Source: Pricia mediterranea
GTDB lineage: Bacteria > Bacteroidota > Bacteroidia > Flavobacteriales > Flavobacteriaceae
NCBI RefSeq assembly: GCF_032248455.1
Contig: NZ_JAVTTP010000001.1
Span: forward strand, 992,001 to 1,056,000
Direction: 5' to 3'
Length of the DNA stretch: 64,000 bases
A program made the position numbers and the translations under genes. The notes below the pieces were generated by a model, which was given only the letters and a program-made list of their open reading frames with translations, made no database searches and was not told where the DNA came from. Below, piece by piece: positions 1 through 9,424 of the stretch (positions within the stretch are counted from its first letter, which is position 1; every line of letters starts with the position of its first letter).

Positions 1-129
1 TTAAAAAGTTGAAAAAATTACGCATTTAATTCTGTTTGACATGACAAATATAGCGAAGTGAAAGGCAATGGACTGCTTTTTTTCTTTACTTTGGGATTCG
101 TTTTAGTAAGCTATCAACCAAACGGTAAC

Positions 130-1116
130 ATGAAGAAAAATATTGCCATCATTATGGGTGGATATTCCAGTGAATTTCAGATTTCCCTGAAAAGCGGCGG
201 CGTTGTCTATGAGCATCTGAATAAGGACAGATACAATTTGTTTCGTATTCATATTGGAAAGGATGGATGGGTTTTCGTAAGTGAGGAAGGAGATAAATTG
301 CCTGTAAACAAACATGACTTTTCCGTAACCACCGAAAAGGGAATACAGACCTTTGATTGCGTGTTCAACGCCATCCACGGCACGCCTGGCGAAGACGGGT
401 TAATGCAGGCCTATTTTGAACTGCTGGACATTCCCCAGACTTCTTGCGACTATTATCAGGCCGCGCTTACCTTCAACAAGAGGGATTCGCTCAGTACATT
501 AAAGCCCTACGGCATAAAATCTGCCGCCTCGTACTATCTAAACCGGGGCGATACCGTCGATGAGGACGCCATCGTGGCAAAAGTCGGACTACCCTGTTTT
601 GTAAAGGCCAATAAGGCCGGCAGTAGCTTCGGGATTTCCAAGGTACACGAAAAAACGGAATTGCGCAGCGCCATCGAGAAGGCCTACCAAGAGGACGATG
701 AGATTATCATCGAAGCCTTTTTGGACGGCACCGAGGTATCGGTCGGAGTAATCACCTATAAAGGAAAGACCAAAGTGCTTCCCATTACCGAAATCGTCAC
801 GACGAACGATTTTTTCGACTACGAAGCGAAATACGAGGGAAAATCAGAGGAAATAACCCCCGCCAGAATATCGGAAATCCAACAAAAAAAAGTATCTGAG
901 CTAGCTCAACGCGCCTATGAGGTATTAAAAATGAAAGGTTATTCGCGCAGTGAGTTTATCTTCGTCGGCGACGAGCCCTATATGCTCGAAATGAATACCA
1001 CTCCGGGGCTAACCGTAGAAAGTATCTTGCCGAAACAGGCAAAAGCCGCGGGCATTTCGCTATCGGAGCTCTTCGAAAGCGCCATCGACGAGGCGTTGGG
1101 ATGGACTCGGCGTTAG
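130..1116 (+). CDS. ddl: D-alanine--D-alanine ligase
   Basis: ATP-grasp ligase that joins two D-alanines for the peptidoglycan stem peptide, in the cytoplasm. The protein of 328 residues starts MKKNIAIIMGG and shows the family landmarks in order: the N-terminal GGYSSEFQISLKSG segment, the HGTPGEDG loop near residue 98, and the C-terminal metal/phosphate site EMNTTPGLT near residue 290. An in-frame ATG-less extension reaches back to base 58, but it encodes a hydrophobic stretch foreign to the family, so the ATG at 130 is preferred. The stop codon lies inside a GTTAG-type repeat shared with the convergent purM-like gene. High confidence. Confidence 0.95.
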   Translation: MKKNIAIIMGGYSSEFQISLKSGGVVYEHLNKDRYNLFRIHIGKDGWVFVSEEGDKLPVNKHDFSVTTEKGIQTFDCVFNAIHGTPGEDGLMQAYFELLDIPQTSCDYYQAALTFNKRDSLSTLKPYGIKSAASYYLNRGDTVDEDAIVAKVGLPCFVKANKAGSSFGISKVHEKTELRSAIEKAYQEDDEIIIEAFLDGTEVSVGVITYKGKTKVLPITEIVTTNDFFDYEAKYEGKSEEITPARISEIQQKKVSELAQRAYEVLKMKGYSRSEFIFVGDEPYMLEMNTTPGLTVESILPKQAKAAGISLSELFESAIDEALGWTRR

Positions 1117-1212
1117 TCTCTAGACGTTAGTGGGCCGGTGTTAGGTGCCAAAAGTTAGTGTTACGGATTGACGTTATGGGCGGACGTTTGAGTGGAATCG
1201 TTAGTCGTACGT
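1111..1212. repeat. GTTAGT-word repeat tract between convergent genes
   Basis: The sequence repeats variants of CGTTAGT/GTTAGG/GTTAGTG/CGTTATG every 10-25 bases. It covers the stop codon of the ligase (TAG inside CGTTAG) and the stop codon of the convergent purM-like gene (TTA on the plus strand inside CGTTAGTCG). Related words occur after the PBP1A gene (16378) and after the HerA-like ATPase gene (34486). Function unknown. Confidence 0.5.
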
Positions 1213-2382
1213 AAAGGTGCCAAATTCGCTTTTGATGGTCAATTTTTTGGTGGGACGCGCTTCTAGCCGTCCCACAATCCTCGCATCGACATTGAAATTT
1301 TGCGAAATCGAAATTAGGTCCTCGGCGATGGAAGGATCGACGTACAGTTCCAATCGGTGTCCGCAATTAAAGACTTGGTACATCTCCTTCCAATCCGTAC
1401 CCGATTGTTCCTGGATCAACCGAAACAACGGGGGAACGGGAAACAGGTTGTCCTTAATCACATGAAGATCATCGACAAAATGAAGGATCTTGGTTTGCGC
1501 GCCCCCGCTGCAGTGTACCATACCGTGTATTTGATTGGATGCATATTTTTTCAACATCTTTTTCACGATCGGCGCATAGGTACGGGTGGGGGACAGCACT
1601 AATTTTCCTGCATCGAGGGGAGAACCCTCGACCGTATCGGCCAGCTTTGCGTTTCCGGAATATACGAGCCCTTCCGGTACGGATGCATCGTAGCTTTCAG
1701 GGTATTTTTCGGCCAAATATTTCGAGAACACATCGTGCCGCGCCGAGGTGAGTCCGTTGCTGCCCATGCCGCCATTGTATTCCTTTTCATAGGTGGCCTG
1801 TCCGAAAGAAGCAAGCCCGACGATAAGGTCGCCCGCCTTGATATTGGCGTTATCGATGACATCGCTTCTTTTTAAGCGCGCCGTAACAGTGGAATCTACG
1901 ATAATCGTGCGCACCAAATCCCCTACATCTGCCGTTTCGCCACCCGTGGAATGGATGTTTATCCCGTGTTCGGCCAAATCGGCGATCAGGTCTTCAGTAC
2001 CATTGATAATAGCCGAGATTACCTCTCCGGAAATCAGATTTTTGTTTCGGCCAATGGTCGAGGAAAGCATGATGTTGTCCGTCGCCCCAATACATATCAG
2101 GTCGTCAACGTTCATAATCAGTGCATCTTGGGCGATACCCTTCCACACGGAAAGGTCTCCCGTTTCCTTCCAGTACATATAGGCCAAGGAAGATTTCGTA
2201 CCCGCCCCGTCCGCATGCATAACCAGACAATGGTCGTCGTCCCCTGTCAGATAATCGGGTACAATCTTGCAAAAGGCCTTGGGAAAGAGACCTTTGTCGA
2301 TGTTCTTGATGGCATTGTGCACATCTTCTTTCGAGGCGGAAACCCCGCGCTGACGATATCTCTCGCTTGCCGATGTATTCAT
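1201..2382 (-). CDS. purM: Phosphoribosylformylglycinamidine cyclo-ligase (AIR synthetase), PurM family
   Basis: Catalyses the ATP-dependent closure of the imidazole ring in purine synthesis (FGAM to AIR). The 393-residue protein has the PurM-like N-terminal domain with GVSASKEDV and MHADGAGTKSSLAY, the central dimer segment IHSTGGETADVGDLV, and the C-terminal domain with GLASFGQATYEKEYNGGMGSN. It is longer than the roughly 345-residue E. coli enzyme, as is usual for Bacteroidota homologues. The ATG at 2382 follows an exact TATTTTTG promoter box by 16 bases. It stands alone, convergent to ddl and divergent from glutamine synthetase. Confidence 0.93.
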   Translation of the reverse strand: MNTSASERYRQRGVSASKEDVHNAIKNIDKGLFPKAFCKIVPDYLTGDDDHCLVMHADGAGTKSSLAYMYWKETGDLSVWKGIAQDALIMNVDDLICIGATDNIMLSSTIGRNKNLISGEVISAIINGTEDLIADLAEHGINIHSTGGETADVGDLVRTIIVDSTVTARLKRSDVIDNANIKAGDLIVGLASFGQATYEKEYNGGMGSNGLTSARHDVFSKYLAEKYPESYDASVPEGLVYSGNAKLADTVEGSPLDAGKLVLSPTRTYAPIVKKMLKKYASNQIHGMVHCSGGAQTKILHFVDDLHVIKDNLFPVPPLFRLIQEQSGTDWKEMYQVFNCGHRLELYVDPSIAEDLISISQNFNVDARIVGRLEARPTKKLTIKSEFGTFTYD

Positions 2383-2398
2383 TTATTGCATTTTACCG

Positions 2399-2406
2399 CA
2401 AAAATA
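2399..2406 (-). promoter_or_regulatory. -7 box TATTTTTG of the purM-like gene
   Basis: Exact match to the Bacteroidota -7 element TAnnTTTG, 16 bases upstream of the ATG, giving a predicted leader of roughly a dozen bases. No clear -33 TTG was found at the usual spacing. Confidence 0.55.
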
Positions 2407-2678
2407 ACGAACTCCTTCCTGCTTTTCACCAGCAATGATGACTTTTGGCTTTGAAATCGATGGACGGGACGGTCCCAGTTGTCCGTCAAATCGTAAGAGA
2501 ATGGATATGAGCATGAAACATCGAGCTGACCCAAAAGAAAAATTAGGGATTTGATAAAATATCCCAACCAAAATAAAGCGTGGTCAAAAGACGGATACCA
2601 ATTATGGGGATATCAAAAAAATGATGACATTGTTCAATTTTAACTAATAAAAGAATCAACCGACTCCGTCAAAACATA

Positions 2679-2686
2679 TATTTTTG
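2679..2686 (+). promoter_or_regulatory. -7 box TATTTTTG of glutamine synthetase
   Basis: Exact TAnnTTTG match 33 bases upstream of the ATG at 2720. The -33 element is not obvious. Confidence 0.5.
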
Positions 2687-2719
2687 CTCAAGTCATACAG
2701 TTAACTTAACTACCCTATT

Positions 2720-3745
2720 ATGAGCAAGTCAAAGTTGGAATACATTTGGTTGGACGGTTATAAGCCCACCGCAAACCTCAGAAGTAAAACGAAAGTCATT
2801 GACGGATTCAGTGGAAAATTGAAAGATTGTCCGCTTTGGTCTTTTGATGGAAGTTCGACCAAACAGGCCATTGGTGAATCATCGGACTGTGTTTTGAAAC
2901 CGGTGGCCATTTATCCGGACCCTGCAAGGGAAAACGGTTACCTTTTAATGTGCGAGGTATTAAATGCGGATGGTACGCCGCATGTATCGAATTCACGCCA
3001 CAAGATCAACGATCCGGAGAACGATTTCTGGTTCGGCTTCGAGCAGGAATACTTTATTATGAGCAATGAGACCCAATTGCCTCTGGGTTTCCCCGTCGGC
3101 GGATATCCGGGGCCACAAGGCATGTATTACTGTTCGGTGGGAGGAAGAAACTCCCACGGTCGCGCATTTGTAGAAGAACATGCGGACCTGTGCATCGCAG
3201 CGGGACTCAATTTCGAGGGCATCAACCAAGAAGTGGCCAGTGGTCAATGGGAGTTCCAACTATTTGCTAAAGGCGCAAAAAAAGCGGGGGACGAAATTTG
3301 GATCGGGAGGTATTTACTCGATCGTTTGACCGAAAGCTACGGGTATTATATCGAATATCATCCAAAGCCGATCAAGGGCGATTGGAATGGATCGGGTATG
3401 CACGCCAATTTCTCGAACAATACGATGCGGACCTGCGGTTCGAAAGAAACTTTTATGCAGATCTGCGAAGCCTTTCGGCCCGTGACCGACGAACATATCG
3501 AGGTGTACGGGGAATTCAACGATCAGCGCCTGACCGGTAACCATGAGACCGCGGCCATAGACGATTTTAGATATGGGATCTCGGACAGGGGGGCCTCGAT
3601 CCGCATTCCGATCTACACCGTGGACCACGGCTGGAAGGGCTATCTGGAAGACAGAAGGCCGGCATCCAACGGAGACCCTTATAAAATAGCACGTCGGATT
3701 GTCGATACGGTAAGATCTGCAGAAATTAATGAACCTGCACATTAA
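2720..3745 (+). CDS. Type II (eukaryote-like) glutamine synthetase
   Basis: Makes glutamine from glutamate, ammonia and ATP in the cytoplasm. At 341 residues it is the short GSII form rather than the roughly 470-residue GSI or 730-residue GSIII. The beta-grasp domain (residues 1-90) has WLDGY and WSFDGSSTKQA; the catalytic domain has the metal-binding EQEY near residue 108, VASGQWEFQ, and NHETAAIDDFRYGISDRGA near residue 272, with RIP and RRPASNGDPY closing the active site. A strong hairpin terminator follows. No nitrogen regulator gene (glnB, amtB) is adjacent. Function is confident; its share of cellular glutamine synthesis relative to other isoforms cannot be judged here. Confidence 0.94.
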   Translation: MSKSKLEYIWLDGYKPTANLRSKTKVIDGFSGKLKDCPLWSFDGSSTKQAIGESSDCVLKPVAIYPDPARENGYLLMCEVLNADGTPHVSNSRHKINDPENDFWFGFEQEYFIMSNETQLPLGFPVGGYPGPQGMYYCSVGGRNSHGRAFVEEHADLCIAAGLNFEGINQEVASGQWEFQLFAKGAKKAGDEIWIGRYLLDRLTESYGYYIEYHPKPIKGDWNGSGMHANFSNNTMRTCGSKETFMQICEAFRPVTDEHIEVYGEFNDQRLTGNHETAAIDDFRYGISDRGASIRIPIYTVDHGWKGYLEDRRPASNGDPYKIARRIVDTVRSAEINEPAH

Positions 3746-3851
3746 CACTATTTTTTAGAGTCATACTATTGACAATCCAAAAAGGGACACGGTATCTTGA
3801 GCAGCTATTTACATAGCCGGTCTGATCAAAATTAGTGATAACGATTATTTT

Positions 3852-3886
3852 AACCGTCGGAGGTGAGAACCAAAGACGGTTTTTTA
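3852..3886 (+). terminator. Rho-independent terminator after glutamine synthetase
   Basis: A 7-bp perfect stem AACCGTC / GACGGTT (3852-3858 with 3875-3881) is followed directly by a T run. It lies about 105 bases after the stop codon. Confidence 0.8.
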
Positions 3887-4015
3887 ATTTATAAGCTCGG
3901 TTTGGGGAGGTTTATCCATCATTATTTTTTATTTTCCGACGGGACAGATTTTATCGTACATTTTAGGCCTTAAAGAAAAGTACCACAAAAACTAGCATAA
4001 TATACATACCCACTC

Positions 4016-4894
4016 ATGAAAATCGCAATATTATCCCAAAACCCCAATTTATATTCCACCAAACGCCTAATCGAGGCAGGCAAGAAGAAAAGACACGACA
4101 TGCAGGTGGTCGACCATTCGAAATGCGACCTGATCATCGAAAGGAAAAAACCGGGCATTACCTATAGAGGGGAGGCGCTTACTGGAATACATGGAGTCAT
4201 TCCGCGAATCGGGGCCTCCATCACCTTTTACGGAACGGCGGTAGTACGCCAGTTCGAAATGATGAAAGTATTCACCGCGGTCGAGTCCCAGGCCCTGGTG
4301 CGCTCCCGCGACAAGTTGCGCAGCCTTCAAATTCTGTCCCGAGCCGGTCTGGGCCTTCCAAAAACAGTGTTCAGCAACTATTCCAAAGATGTCGGTGGTA
4401 TTATCGAAAAAGCCGGAGGTGCACCTGTGGTTATAAAGTTACTCGAAGGCACCCAGGGCCTCGGAGTTGTTCTGGCAGACAAGCGCAACTCGGCCGAATC
4501 CATTTTGGAGGCATTCAACGGCTTACAGGCCCGTGTCATCGTACAGGAATTTATCAAGGAAGCCAAAGGAGCCGATATCCGGGCCTTCGTGGTCGATGGT
4601 GTGGTCGTGGGGGCCATGAAACGCCAAGGTAAGGAGGGGGAATTCCGATCTAACCTGCACCGGGGCGGGTCGGCCAATATTATCGAACTTTCCGATGAAG
4701 AAGAAAATGCCGCGCTAAAGGCGGCCCGGGTGATGGGACTGGGCGTTGCGGGAGTAGATTTGTTGCAATCGGAAAGAGGGCCCCTGATTCTCGAGGTCAA
4801 TTCCTCTCCAGGATTGGAAGGGATCGAGTCCGCCACAGGCAAGGATATCGCCAGCATGATTATCAAGTACGTAGAACGCAATGCGGAGCAGTAG
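4016..4894 (+). CDS. rimK: RimK-type ATP-grasp alpha-L-glutamate ligase
   Basis: Member of the RimK family, which adds glutamates to the C-terminus of ribosomal protein S6 or joins related amino acids. The 292-residue protein has an N-terminal RimK domain ([18 protein letters not shown]), the ATP-grasp loop [14 protein letters not shown] near residue 140, and the metal site [15 protein letters not shown] near residue 258. Two bases separate it from the aspartoacylase-like gene downstream, so the two are one operon; a peptidase-like partner suggests that the modification may be trimmed or that the ligase product is hydrolysed. The actual substrate in this organism is inferred, not shown. Confidence 0.88.
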   Translation: MKIAILSQNPNLYSTKRLIEAGKKKRHDMQVVDHSKCDLIIERKKPGITYRGEALTGIHGVIPRIGASITFYGTAVVRQFEMMKVFTAVESQALVRSRDKLRSLQILSRAGLGLPKTVFSNYSKDVGGIIEKAGGAPVVIKLLEGTQGLGVVLADKRNSAESILEAFNGLQARVIVQEFIKEAKGADIRAFVVDGVVVGAMKRQGKEGEFRSNLHRGGSANIIELSDEEENAALKAARVMGLGVAGVDLLQSERGPLILEVNSSPGLEGIESATGKDIASMIIKYVERNAEQ

Positions 4895-4896
4895 AA

Positions 4897-5862
4897 ATGG
4901 GGAACGGTAAAATAGAAATCCTGGGGCAGTACATCGCTAGAGGTAAGGGTGCACTGGTAAACCTCGATATCGCCAAACTGCACACCCGTACCAAAATAGA
5001 GGTTCCCATTATCATAGAAAGAGGTAGAAAAGACGGTCCCACGCTACTGATTACAGGGGGCATTCACGGGAACGAAGTCAACGGGATCGAAATCGTACGC
5101 CAACTTGTGGCCAAAAAATATAATAGGCCCCAATATGGAATGGTCATATGTATTCCCGTGGTCAACGTTTTCGGTTTTCTAAACCAAAAGCGGCAGTTTC
5201 CCGATGGACGTGACCTTAACCGCGTATTTCCAGGGAGTCCGCGCGGATCTCTGGCCAGTAGGTTTGCCCATCATATTATCGAGGAGATCGCTCCTTTAAC
5301 CGATTACTGCATCGATTACCACACCGGTGGCGATAGCCGCTTTAATGCCTCACAGATTCGAATCGATGGCGAAGATTCCGATAACCTCGCCTTGGCGAAA
5401 GTCTTTCAACCCCCATTCATCATCCGTTCGGCCCGGAAAGAAAAATCATACCGGGAAACCATGCATCGGCTCAATAAGAAAATATTACTATTCGAGGGGG
5501 GAAAATCGCTTCATATCGACAAAGAGGTCACCAATACGGGGGTTGTGGGAGCGTTGCGGGTTATGCAGCATTTGGGAATGCGGAATTACGATCAAGAAAT
5601 TGATAACTTGGCCTCAAACGATTCGGAACCGGTTATTTTGCATAAGACCCAATGGATGCGGGCCAAATATTCCGGTATGTTCCATCCTTTGATCAATTTA
5701 GGTAAAAAAGTGAAAAAAGGGCAAATTCTGGGCAATATTTCCGACCCCTTCGGATATTTCGAACGGCAGGTCAAGGCGCCGCATGCCGGCTACCTGATTT
5801 GTATAAACGAAGCGCCCATCGTCAATCAAGGGGATGCGATTTTTCATATTTCTAAAGAATAG
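4897..5862 (+). CDS. Succinylglutamate desuccinylase/aspartoacylase family zinc hydrolase
   Basis: Zinc carboxypeptidase-fold amidohydrolase of 321 residues. Zinc ligands are visible in GGIHGNEVNGIE (H..E, near residue 52) and the later histidine in DYHTGG; RDLNRVFPG supplies substrate-binding Arg/Asn. The C-terminal part (HAGYLICINEAPIVNQGD) resembles the biotinyl-like beta barrel that caps this family. It sits 2 bases after the rimK-like gene, so co-translation is likely. Members of this family often accompany RimK-like ligases; the natural substrate is unknown. It converges on the inositol oxygenase gene, with no clear terminator in the 164 bases between them. Confidence 0.87.
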   Translation: MGNGKIEILGQYIARGKGALVNLDIAKLHTRTKIEVPIIIERGRKDGPTLLITGGIHGNEVNGIEIVRQLVAKKYNRPQYGMVICIPVVNVFGFLNQKRQFPDGRDLNRVFPGSPRGSLASRFAHHIIEEIAPLTDYCIDYHTGGDSRFNASQIRIDGEDSDNLALAKVFQPPFIIRSARKEKSYRETMHRLNKKILLFEGGKSLHIDKEVTNTGVVGALRVMQHLGMRNYDQEIDNLASNDSEPVILHKTQWMRAKYSGMFHPLINLGKKVKKGQILGNISDPFGYFERQVKAPHAGYLICINEAPIVNQGDAIFHISKE

Positions 5863-6026
5863 AACCCAAGGAAAATCGTAAATTCCAAATTCTAAAGATT
5901 ACCTCCAATATGCACCGGGATAGGACTATGGCAGGTTCCGGCTTCCCCCGTAAATTATCGGTCATGCCTTACAAGGTCCCGATTATCAGCGCAAGGTCCG
6001 AGAAACCTGGGCACATCCTCAAATCC

Positions 6027-6839
6027 TTACCAATAAATCGGCCCAGTGCCCAAATACTTCTCCGCGATAGGTTGATAGTAGTCGCGAACCTCATCGAGTT
6101 CGTAGACTTTTTGGCTTTTGGTGTAAAGATCGTACTTGTTAAAATCCTTGATCAATTTCAGGTACTCGCCATCTTTTTCGGTCAAAAAGTGTTTGTAACT
6201 ACCGCCCGTGTGCCACGGGTAAAAGGAATGGTACCGAATCATGACCATGGCCTCATCGGGAAGTGTATTGGGCTCATGGTTGTTCAGCACTTGATACAGA
6301 TATTCATCGTGGCCCCAGGCGAGATCTAGATTATCAAGGCCACAGCCCTTTTCATAGATTCCCGTAGGCGTATTGTAACGCTCATCGTGCATATCGGGAT
6401 TCAATTTGTTGAATTCGGGATACACGCAAGTATCCGGCAACTCGCAGCCGACTACAAAAACATCACCGACCATACCCCACTGCTCGTCTTGGCTGGTACC
6501 GTCCTCGTCACTGCCCCAAAGGAACATTACTTTACCCAAATCATGGATAAGTCCTGTTAACTGCATCCAATCCGGCCGGTCGTCGGCACGGATGGCCTCG
6601 GCACTTTGAATCAGGTGTTGCACGTTGGGCAGATCTAGATCGGGATCGCTGACGTCGATAAGCTTGTTCAAGTGTCCCATTGCTTCCCACAGGTCCATTG
6701 GCTTGTCGAAAGTCAAATATTTCCTGTGCATACCTTGCACATAATCGTAGGTCTGATTTTTGCGCATTTTCCGATAATGCTCTTTTACGGCCGCCTTTAC
6801 ATCGACGGCTTCATAATTTCTAAACGTTTTTGCATCCAT
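6027..6839 (-). CDS. Inositol oxygenase (MIOX family)
   Basis: Di-iron enzyme that splits myo-inositol with O2 to give D-glucuronate. The 270-residue protein carries the full MIOX signature: an HD-domain core with LIHDLGKVMFLWG near residue 97, the segment TPTGIYEKGCGLDNLDLAWGHDEYLY, and MIRYHSFYPWH near residue 207, which provides iron and substrate ligands. MIOX is best known from animals, plants and fungi, but bacterial homologues exist, notably in Bacteroidota. It lies 92 bases downstream of a sodium:solute symporter on the same strand, which points to inositol uptake followed by oxidation. No uronate isomerase or dehydrogenase is present in the window. Confidence 0.93.
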   Translation of the reverse strand: MDAKTFRNYEAVDVKAAVKEHYRKMRKNQTYDYVQGMHRKYLTFDKPMDLWEAMGHLNKLIDVSDPDLDLPNVQHLIQSAEAIRADDRPDWMQLTGLIHDLGKVMFLWGSDEDGTSQDEQWGMVGDVFVVGCELPDTCVYPEFNKLNPDMHDERYNTPTGIYEKGCGLDNLDLAWGHDEYLYQVLNNHEPNTLPDEAMVMIRYHSFYPWHTGGSYKHFLTEKDGEYLKLIKDFNKYDLYTKSQKVYELDEVRDYYQPIAEKYLGTGPIYW

Positions 6840-6931
6840 TGTAAATTCATTAAAAGTTTAGGGCAATGCTCGAGCCCAGAATAAATTGAAATCCAGCATC
6901 GCCAACTGCAGCTGGATAGTATCCGCCTTCT

Positions 6932-8530
6932 TTAAACATTTCCCAAAACAATATACAAAATAATGGTTACAGCTACGAGAAAAACGCTAAAGCCTCTCGC
7001 ATATTTCCAAGGCTTCAAATCGAGTTTCCCCGAGTCTTCCATTTCAAACCTTGCCTCCCTGGCAAAAAAACGTGAGGCCAGGTGCATGATAAGGATGTTC
7101 AGTACGAACTCGATACCCCAGATGTGCACAAAGTGCAGCTTCACTTGAACCACGTAATACATAATGATGTAGAACAGGAGCCCGAAGAGCAATCCGATCT
7201 TAGCGCCCGCTGCAGATACCCTGGGAAATAAAAAACCTGCGATAATGACACTGGCGATAGGGATAAAGAAGATGCCGTTGAGCTGTTGTAGCAACTGGTA
7301 GAGTCCTTCGGGCGCCTTCGCCACAAAGGGAGCGATTCCGATGGCAAAAACGGCCAATACCGCCGAGGTCCACCTTCCCAGGGCGACCAGTTTCCGTTCC
7401 GAGGCATTCTTGCGGATGTATCTTTTAAAAATATCCAGACTGAACACAGTAGCGGCACTGTTCAGGGCGGAGTTGAACGTACTGAGGATGGCCCCCATCA
7501 TGACCGCCACAAAAAATCCGGTCAACCACAGGGGCAGTACCTTTTTAACCAGCAGCGGATACACATTATCTGGATTGTCGTAGAGACTTTCCCCGAAATA
7601 ATAAAAACCGATCAATCCGGGCAGTACGATGACCAAAGGCACCAAAATTTTCAAAAGCCCCGTAAATAGCAAGCCCTTTTGCGCTTCCTTTAGGTTAACG
7701 GCCCCGAGAACGCGTTGGATGATGGACTGGTGCATCGTCCAAAAATATACCTGATTGATCATCAGGCCCGTAAAGAGAACCTCAAAAGGAAGAATGGCGG
7801 TACGCGCCCCTTCCCCGGCCCCGGGCTCGTTGCTAATTACGTTAAATTTATCGGGACTATTCTTAAAAACGGCGCCCATGCCCTCGAACAGATTGCCATC
7901 GCCAATGGACAATAAGGCGAGAATCGGCACTAGAAGTCCCGCTACCAGCAGACCGAAACCGTTGATCGTATCGGTATAGGCTACCATTTTCAGCCCGCCG
8001 AATATGGCATACACCGCCCCAATGGTCCCGACCACGACTATGGTAATCCAGATTCCCTGCTCCGTGGAGACGTTCAAAAGCTCCGAAATCTCAAAAATGG
8101 CTTCGATATTCAAGGCTCCCGTGTACAGCACGATAGGCAGTAAGGTTACTACGAAAGAAAGGATCAAGAGCAGTGCGATGAGGGTACGGGTCAGGCCGTC
8201 AAAACGCTTTTCCAAAAATTCGGGGATGGTGGTCAGGCCCATTTTCAGGTACCGGGGGGCAAAATAGAGGGCAGCGATGACCAATGCCAGGGCAGAAGTG
8301 ACCTCCCAAGCGACGATTATAGCCCCATTGCGATACGATGACCCGTTCATACCCACCAAATGTTCCGTAGAAATATTGGTCAGTAGAAGCGATCCCGCAA
8401 TCACGACCCCGGTCAGGGACCGCCCCCCCAAAAAATAACCGTCTTGGGTGTCTAGGCTATCACGGCGCAGTTTCCACGTGGCATAAAACGCCACAAAGCC
8501 GGTAAAAAGTAAAAATGTAAGAAGCGCCAT
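6932..8530 (-). CDS. Sodium:solute symporter (SSS/SLC5 family), probable inositol or sugar importer
   Basis: Inner-membrane Na+-coupled importer of 532 residues with about 13-14 hydrophobic helices. Family features include the N-terminal FLGGRSLTGVVIAGSLLLTN (unwound TM1), ISTEHLVGMNGSSY, and AVYAIFGGLKMVAYTD in the core repeat, as well as the conserved ALNSAATVFSLDIFKRY. The sugar/inositol (SLC5) branch is more likely than the proline branch because of these motifs and because the next gene is inositol oxygenase. The near-consensus box TATTTTTA lies 6 bases before the ATG. Substrate is inferred from context only. Confidence 0.88.
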   Translation of the reverse strand: MALLTFLLFTGFVAFYATWKLRRDSLDTQDGYFLGGRSLTGVVIAGSLLLTNISTEHLVGMNGSSYRNGAIIVAWEVTSALALVIAALYFAPRYLKMGLTTIPEFLEKRFDGLTRTLIALLLILSFVVTLLPIVLYTGALNIEAIFEISELLNVSTEQGIWITIVVVGTIGAVYAIFGGLKMVAYTDTINGFGLLVAGLLVPILALLSIGDGNLFEGMGAVFKNSPDKFNVISNEPGAGEGARTAILPFEVLFTGLMINQVYFWTMHQSIIQRVLGAVNLKEAQKGLLFTGLLKILVPLVIVLPGLIGFYYFGESLYDNPDNVYPLLVKKVLPLWLTGFFVAVMMGAILSTFNSALNSAATVFSLDIFKRYIRKNASERKLVALGRWTSAVLAVFAIGIAPFVAKAPEGLYQLLQQLNGIFFIPIASVIIAGFLFPRVSAAGAKIGLLFGLLFYIIMYYVVQVKLHFVHIWGIEFVLNILIMHLASRFFAREARFEMEDSGKLDLKPWKYARGFSVFLVAVTIILYIVLGNV

Positions 8531-8673
8531 CGACGGTAAAAATAGGAAAAATGTTGGATGTTTCGTCGGATACCCAGCGTAGCTCTAGTATCAATTGAAA
8601 GGATAAAGCCGTACATCCTTACAACGGTTTGGACTTAATTCCTGAAAACCATCCATTAATCCAGATGGTTTTC

Positions 8674-8681
8674 TATTTTTG
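8674..8681 (+). promoter_or_regulatory. -7 box TATTTTTG immediately before the MOSC gene
   Basis: Exact TAnnTTTG only 4 bases before the ATG at 8686, so a transcript from it would be leaderless or nearly so. This also argues against starts further upstream. Confidence 0.55.
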
Positions 8682-8685
8682 GGAT

Positions 8686-9318
8686 ATGAGAATTGTTTCC
8701 ACCAACATCGGCAAACCGACGACCTTCTATTGGAACGGGGAGGAAGAGCAAACAGGCATCTATAAATATCCGGTGTCCGAGTCGCTGCATCTGGGCAAGA
8801 CCGATGTTGAAAAGGACCATGTAATGGACCGTAAGCACCACGCGGGAGTCAACAAGGCCTGTTTTTTGTTTGCCGCGAATGAATATCCCTTTTGGAGGAA
8901 GGCCTATCCCGAGCTGGATTGGGACTGGGGGATGTTCGGCGAGAATTTAACGGTAGAAGGCTTGGACGAATCCCTAGTACGTATCGGGGACATCTATAAA
9001 ATAGGAAGTGCTACGATCCAGGTGTCGCAACCTCGGGAGCCCTGTTATAAACTGGGCGTTCGGTTCAACGATCAGAACATCCTAAATGAATACGTCGAAC
9101 GAAATCGTCCCGGCACATACGTTCGTGTCCTGGAAGAAGGCGCGATAAAAAAGGACGATTTTGTGAAATTGGTCGAACGATCAGAGAACGCCCTGACCAT
9201 TGCACAGTTTTTCCAACTTATCTATGCCAAGAAAAAAAGTCCCGAAATCTTACGGCTGTTTATGGACAATGACTCCGTGCCGGAGTATAAAAAAGAACGG
9301 ATGAAAAAGTATCTCTGA
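8686..9318 (+). CDS. MOSC domain protein (YiiM-like)
   Basis: Cytoplasmic molybdenum-cofactor sulfurase C-terminal (MOSC) domain protein of 210 residues. YiiM-type features are the start RIVSTNIGKP, RKHHAGVNKACFLFA, the region DWGMFGENLTVEGLDE, and the conserved cysteine in SQPREPCYKLG near residue 126. Related YiiM/YcbX proteins work with the molybdenum cofactor in detoxifying N-hydroxylated bases; that role is family knowledge. The ATG at 8686 was chosen over upstream codons because the homologous sequence begins there and a promoter box overlaps the upstream part. No other molybdenum gene is nearby. Confidence 0.88.
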   Translation: MRIVSTNIGKPTTFYWNGEEEQTGIYKYPVSESLHLGKTDVEKDHVMDRKHHAGVNKACFLFAANEYPFWRKAYPELDWDWGMFGENLTVEGLDESLVRIGDIYKIGSATIQVSQPREPCYKLGVRFNDQNILNEYVERNRPGTYVRVLEEGAIKKDDFVKLVERSENALTIAQFFQLIYAKKKSPEILRLFMDNDSVPEYKKERMKKYL

Positions 9319-9424
9319 AGAGCTGGATTCGAGGAGCAGGACTTGACATCTGAAACACGGGGTCTGAGACTTGAGAAGATGGTATGTATTGATCTACTGA
9401 CCTTTAAAATTTTAAATTACCATT

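Larger units (their letters stand above)
2383..2719. other. Divergent intergenic region, purM-like / glutamine synthetase
   Basis: No credible gene. It holds a minus-strand -7 box for the purM-like gene (2399-2406), a plus-strand -7 box for glutamine synthetase (2679-2686) and a small GGGAC-G-GTCCC palindrome (2466-2476) of unknown role. Confidence 0.6.

Noticed and set aside
2379-2567. Minus-strand ORF of 62 codons upstream of the purM-like gene
   Set aside because: It overlaps the purM promoter box and start, has no recognisable composition or signal peptide, and a second frame there is equally open. Treated as chance.
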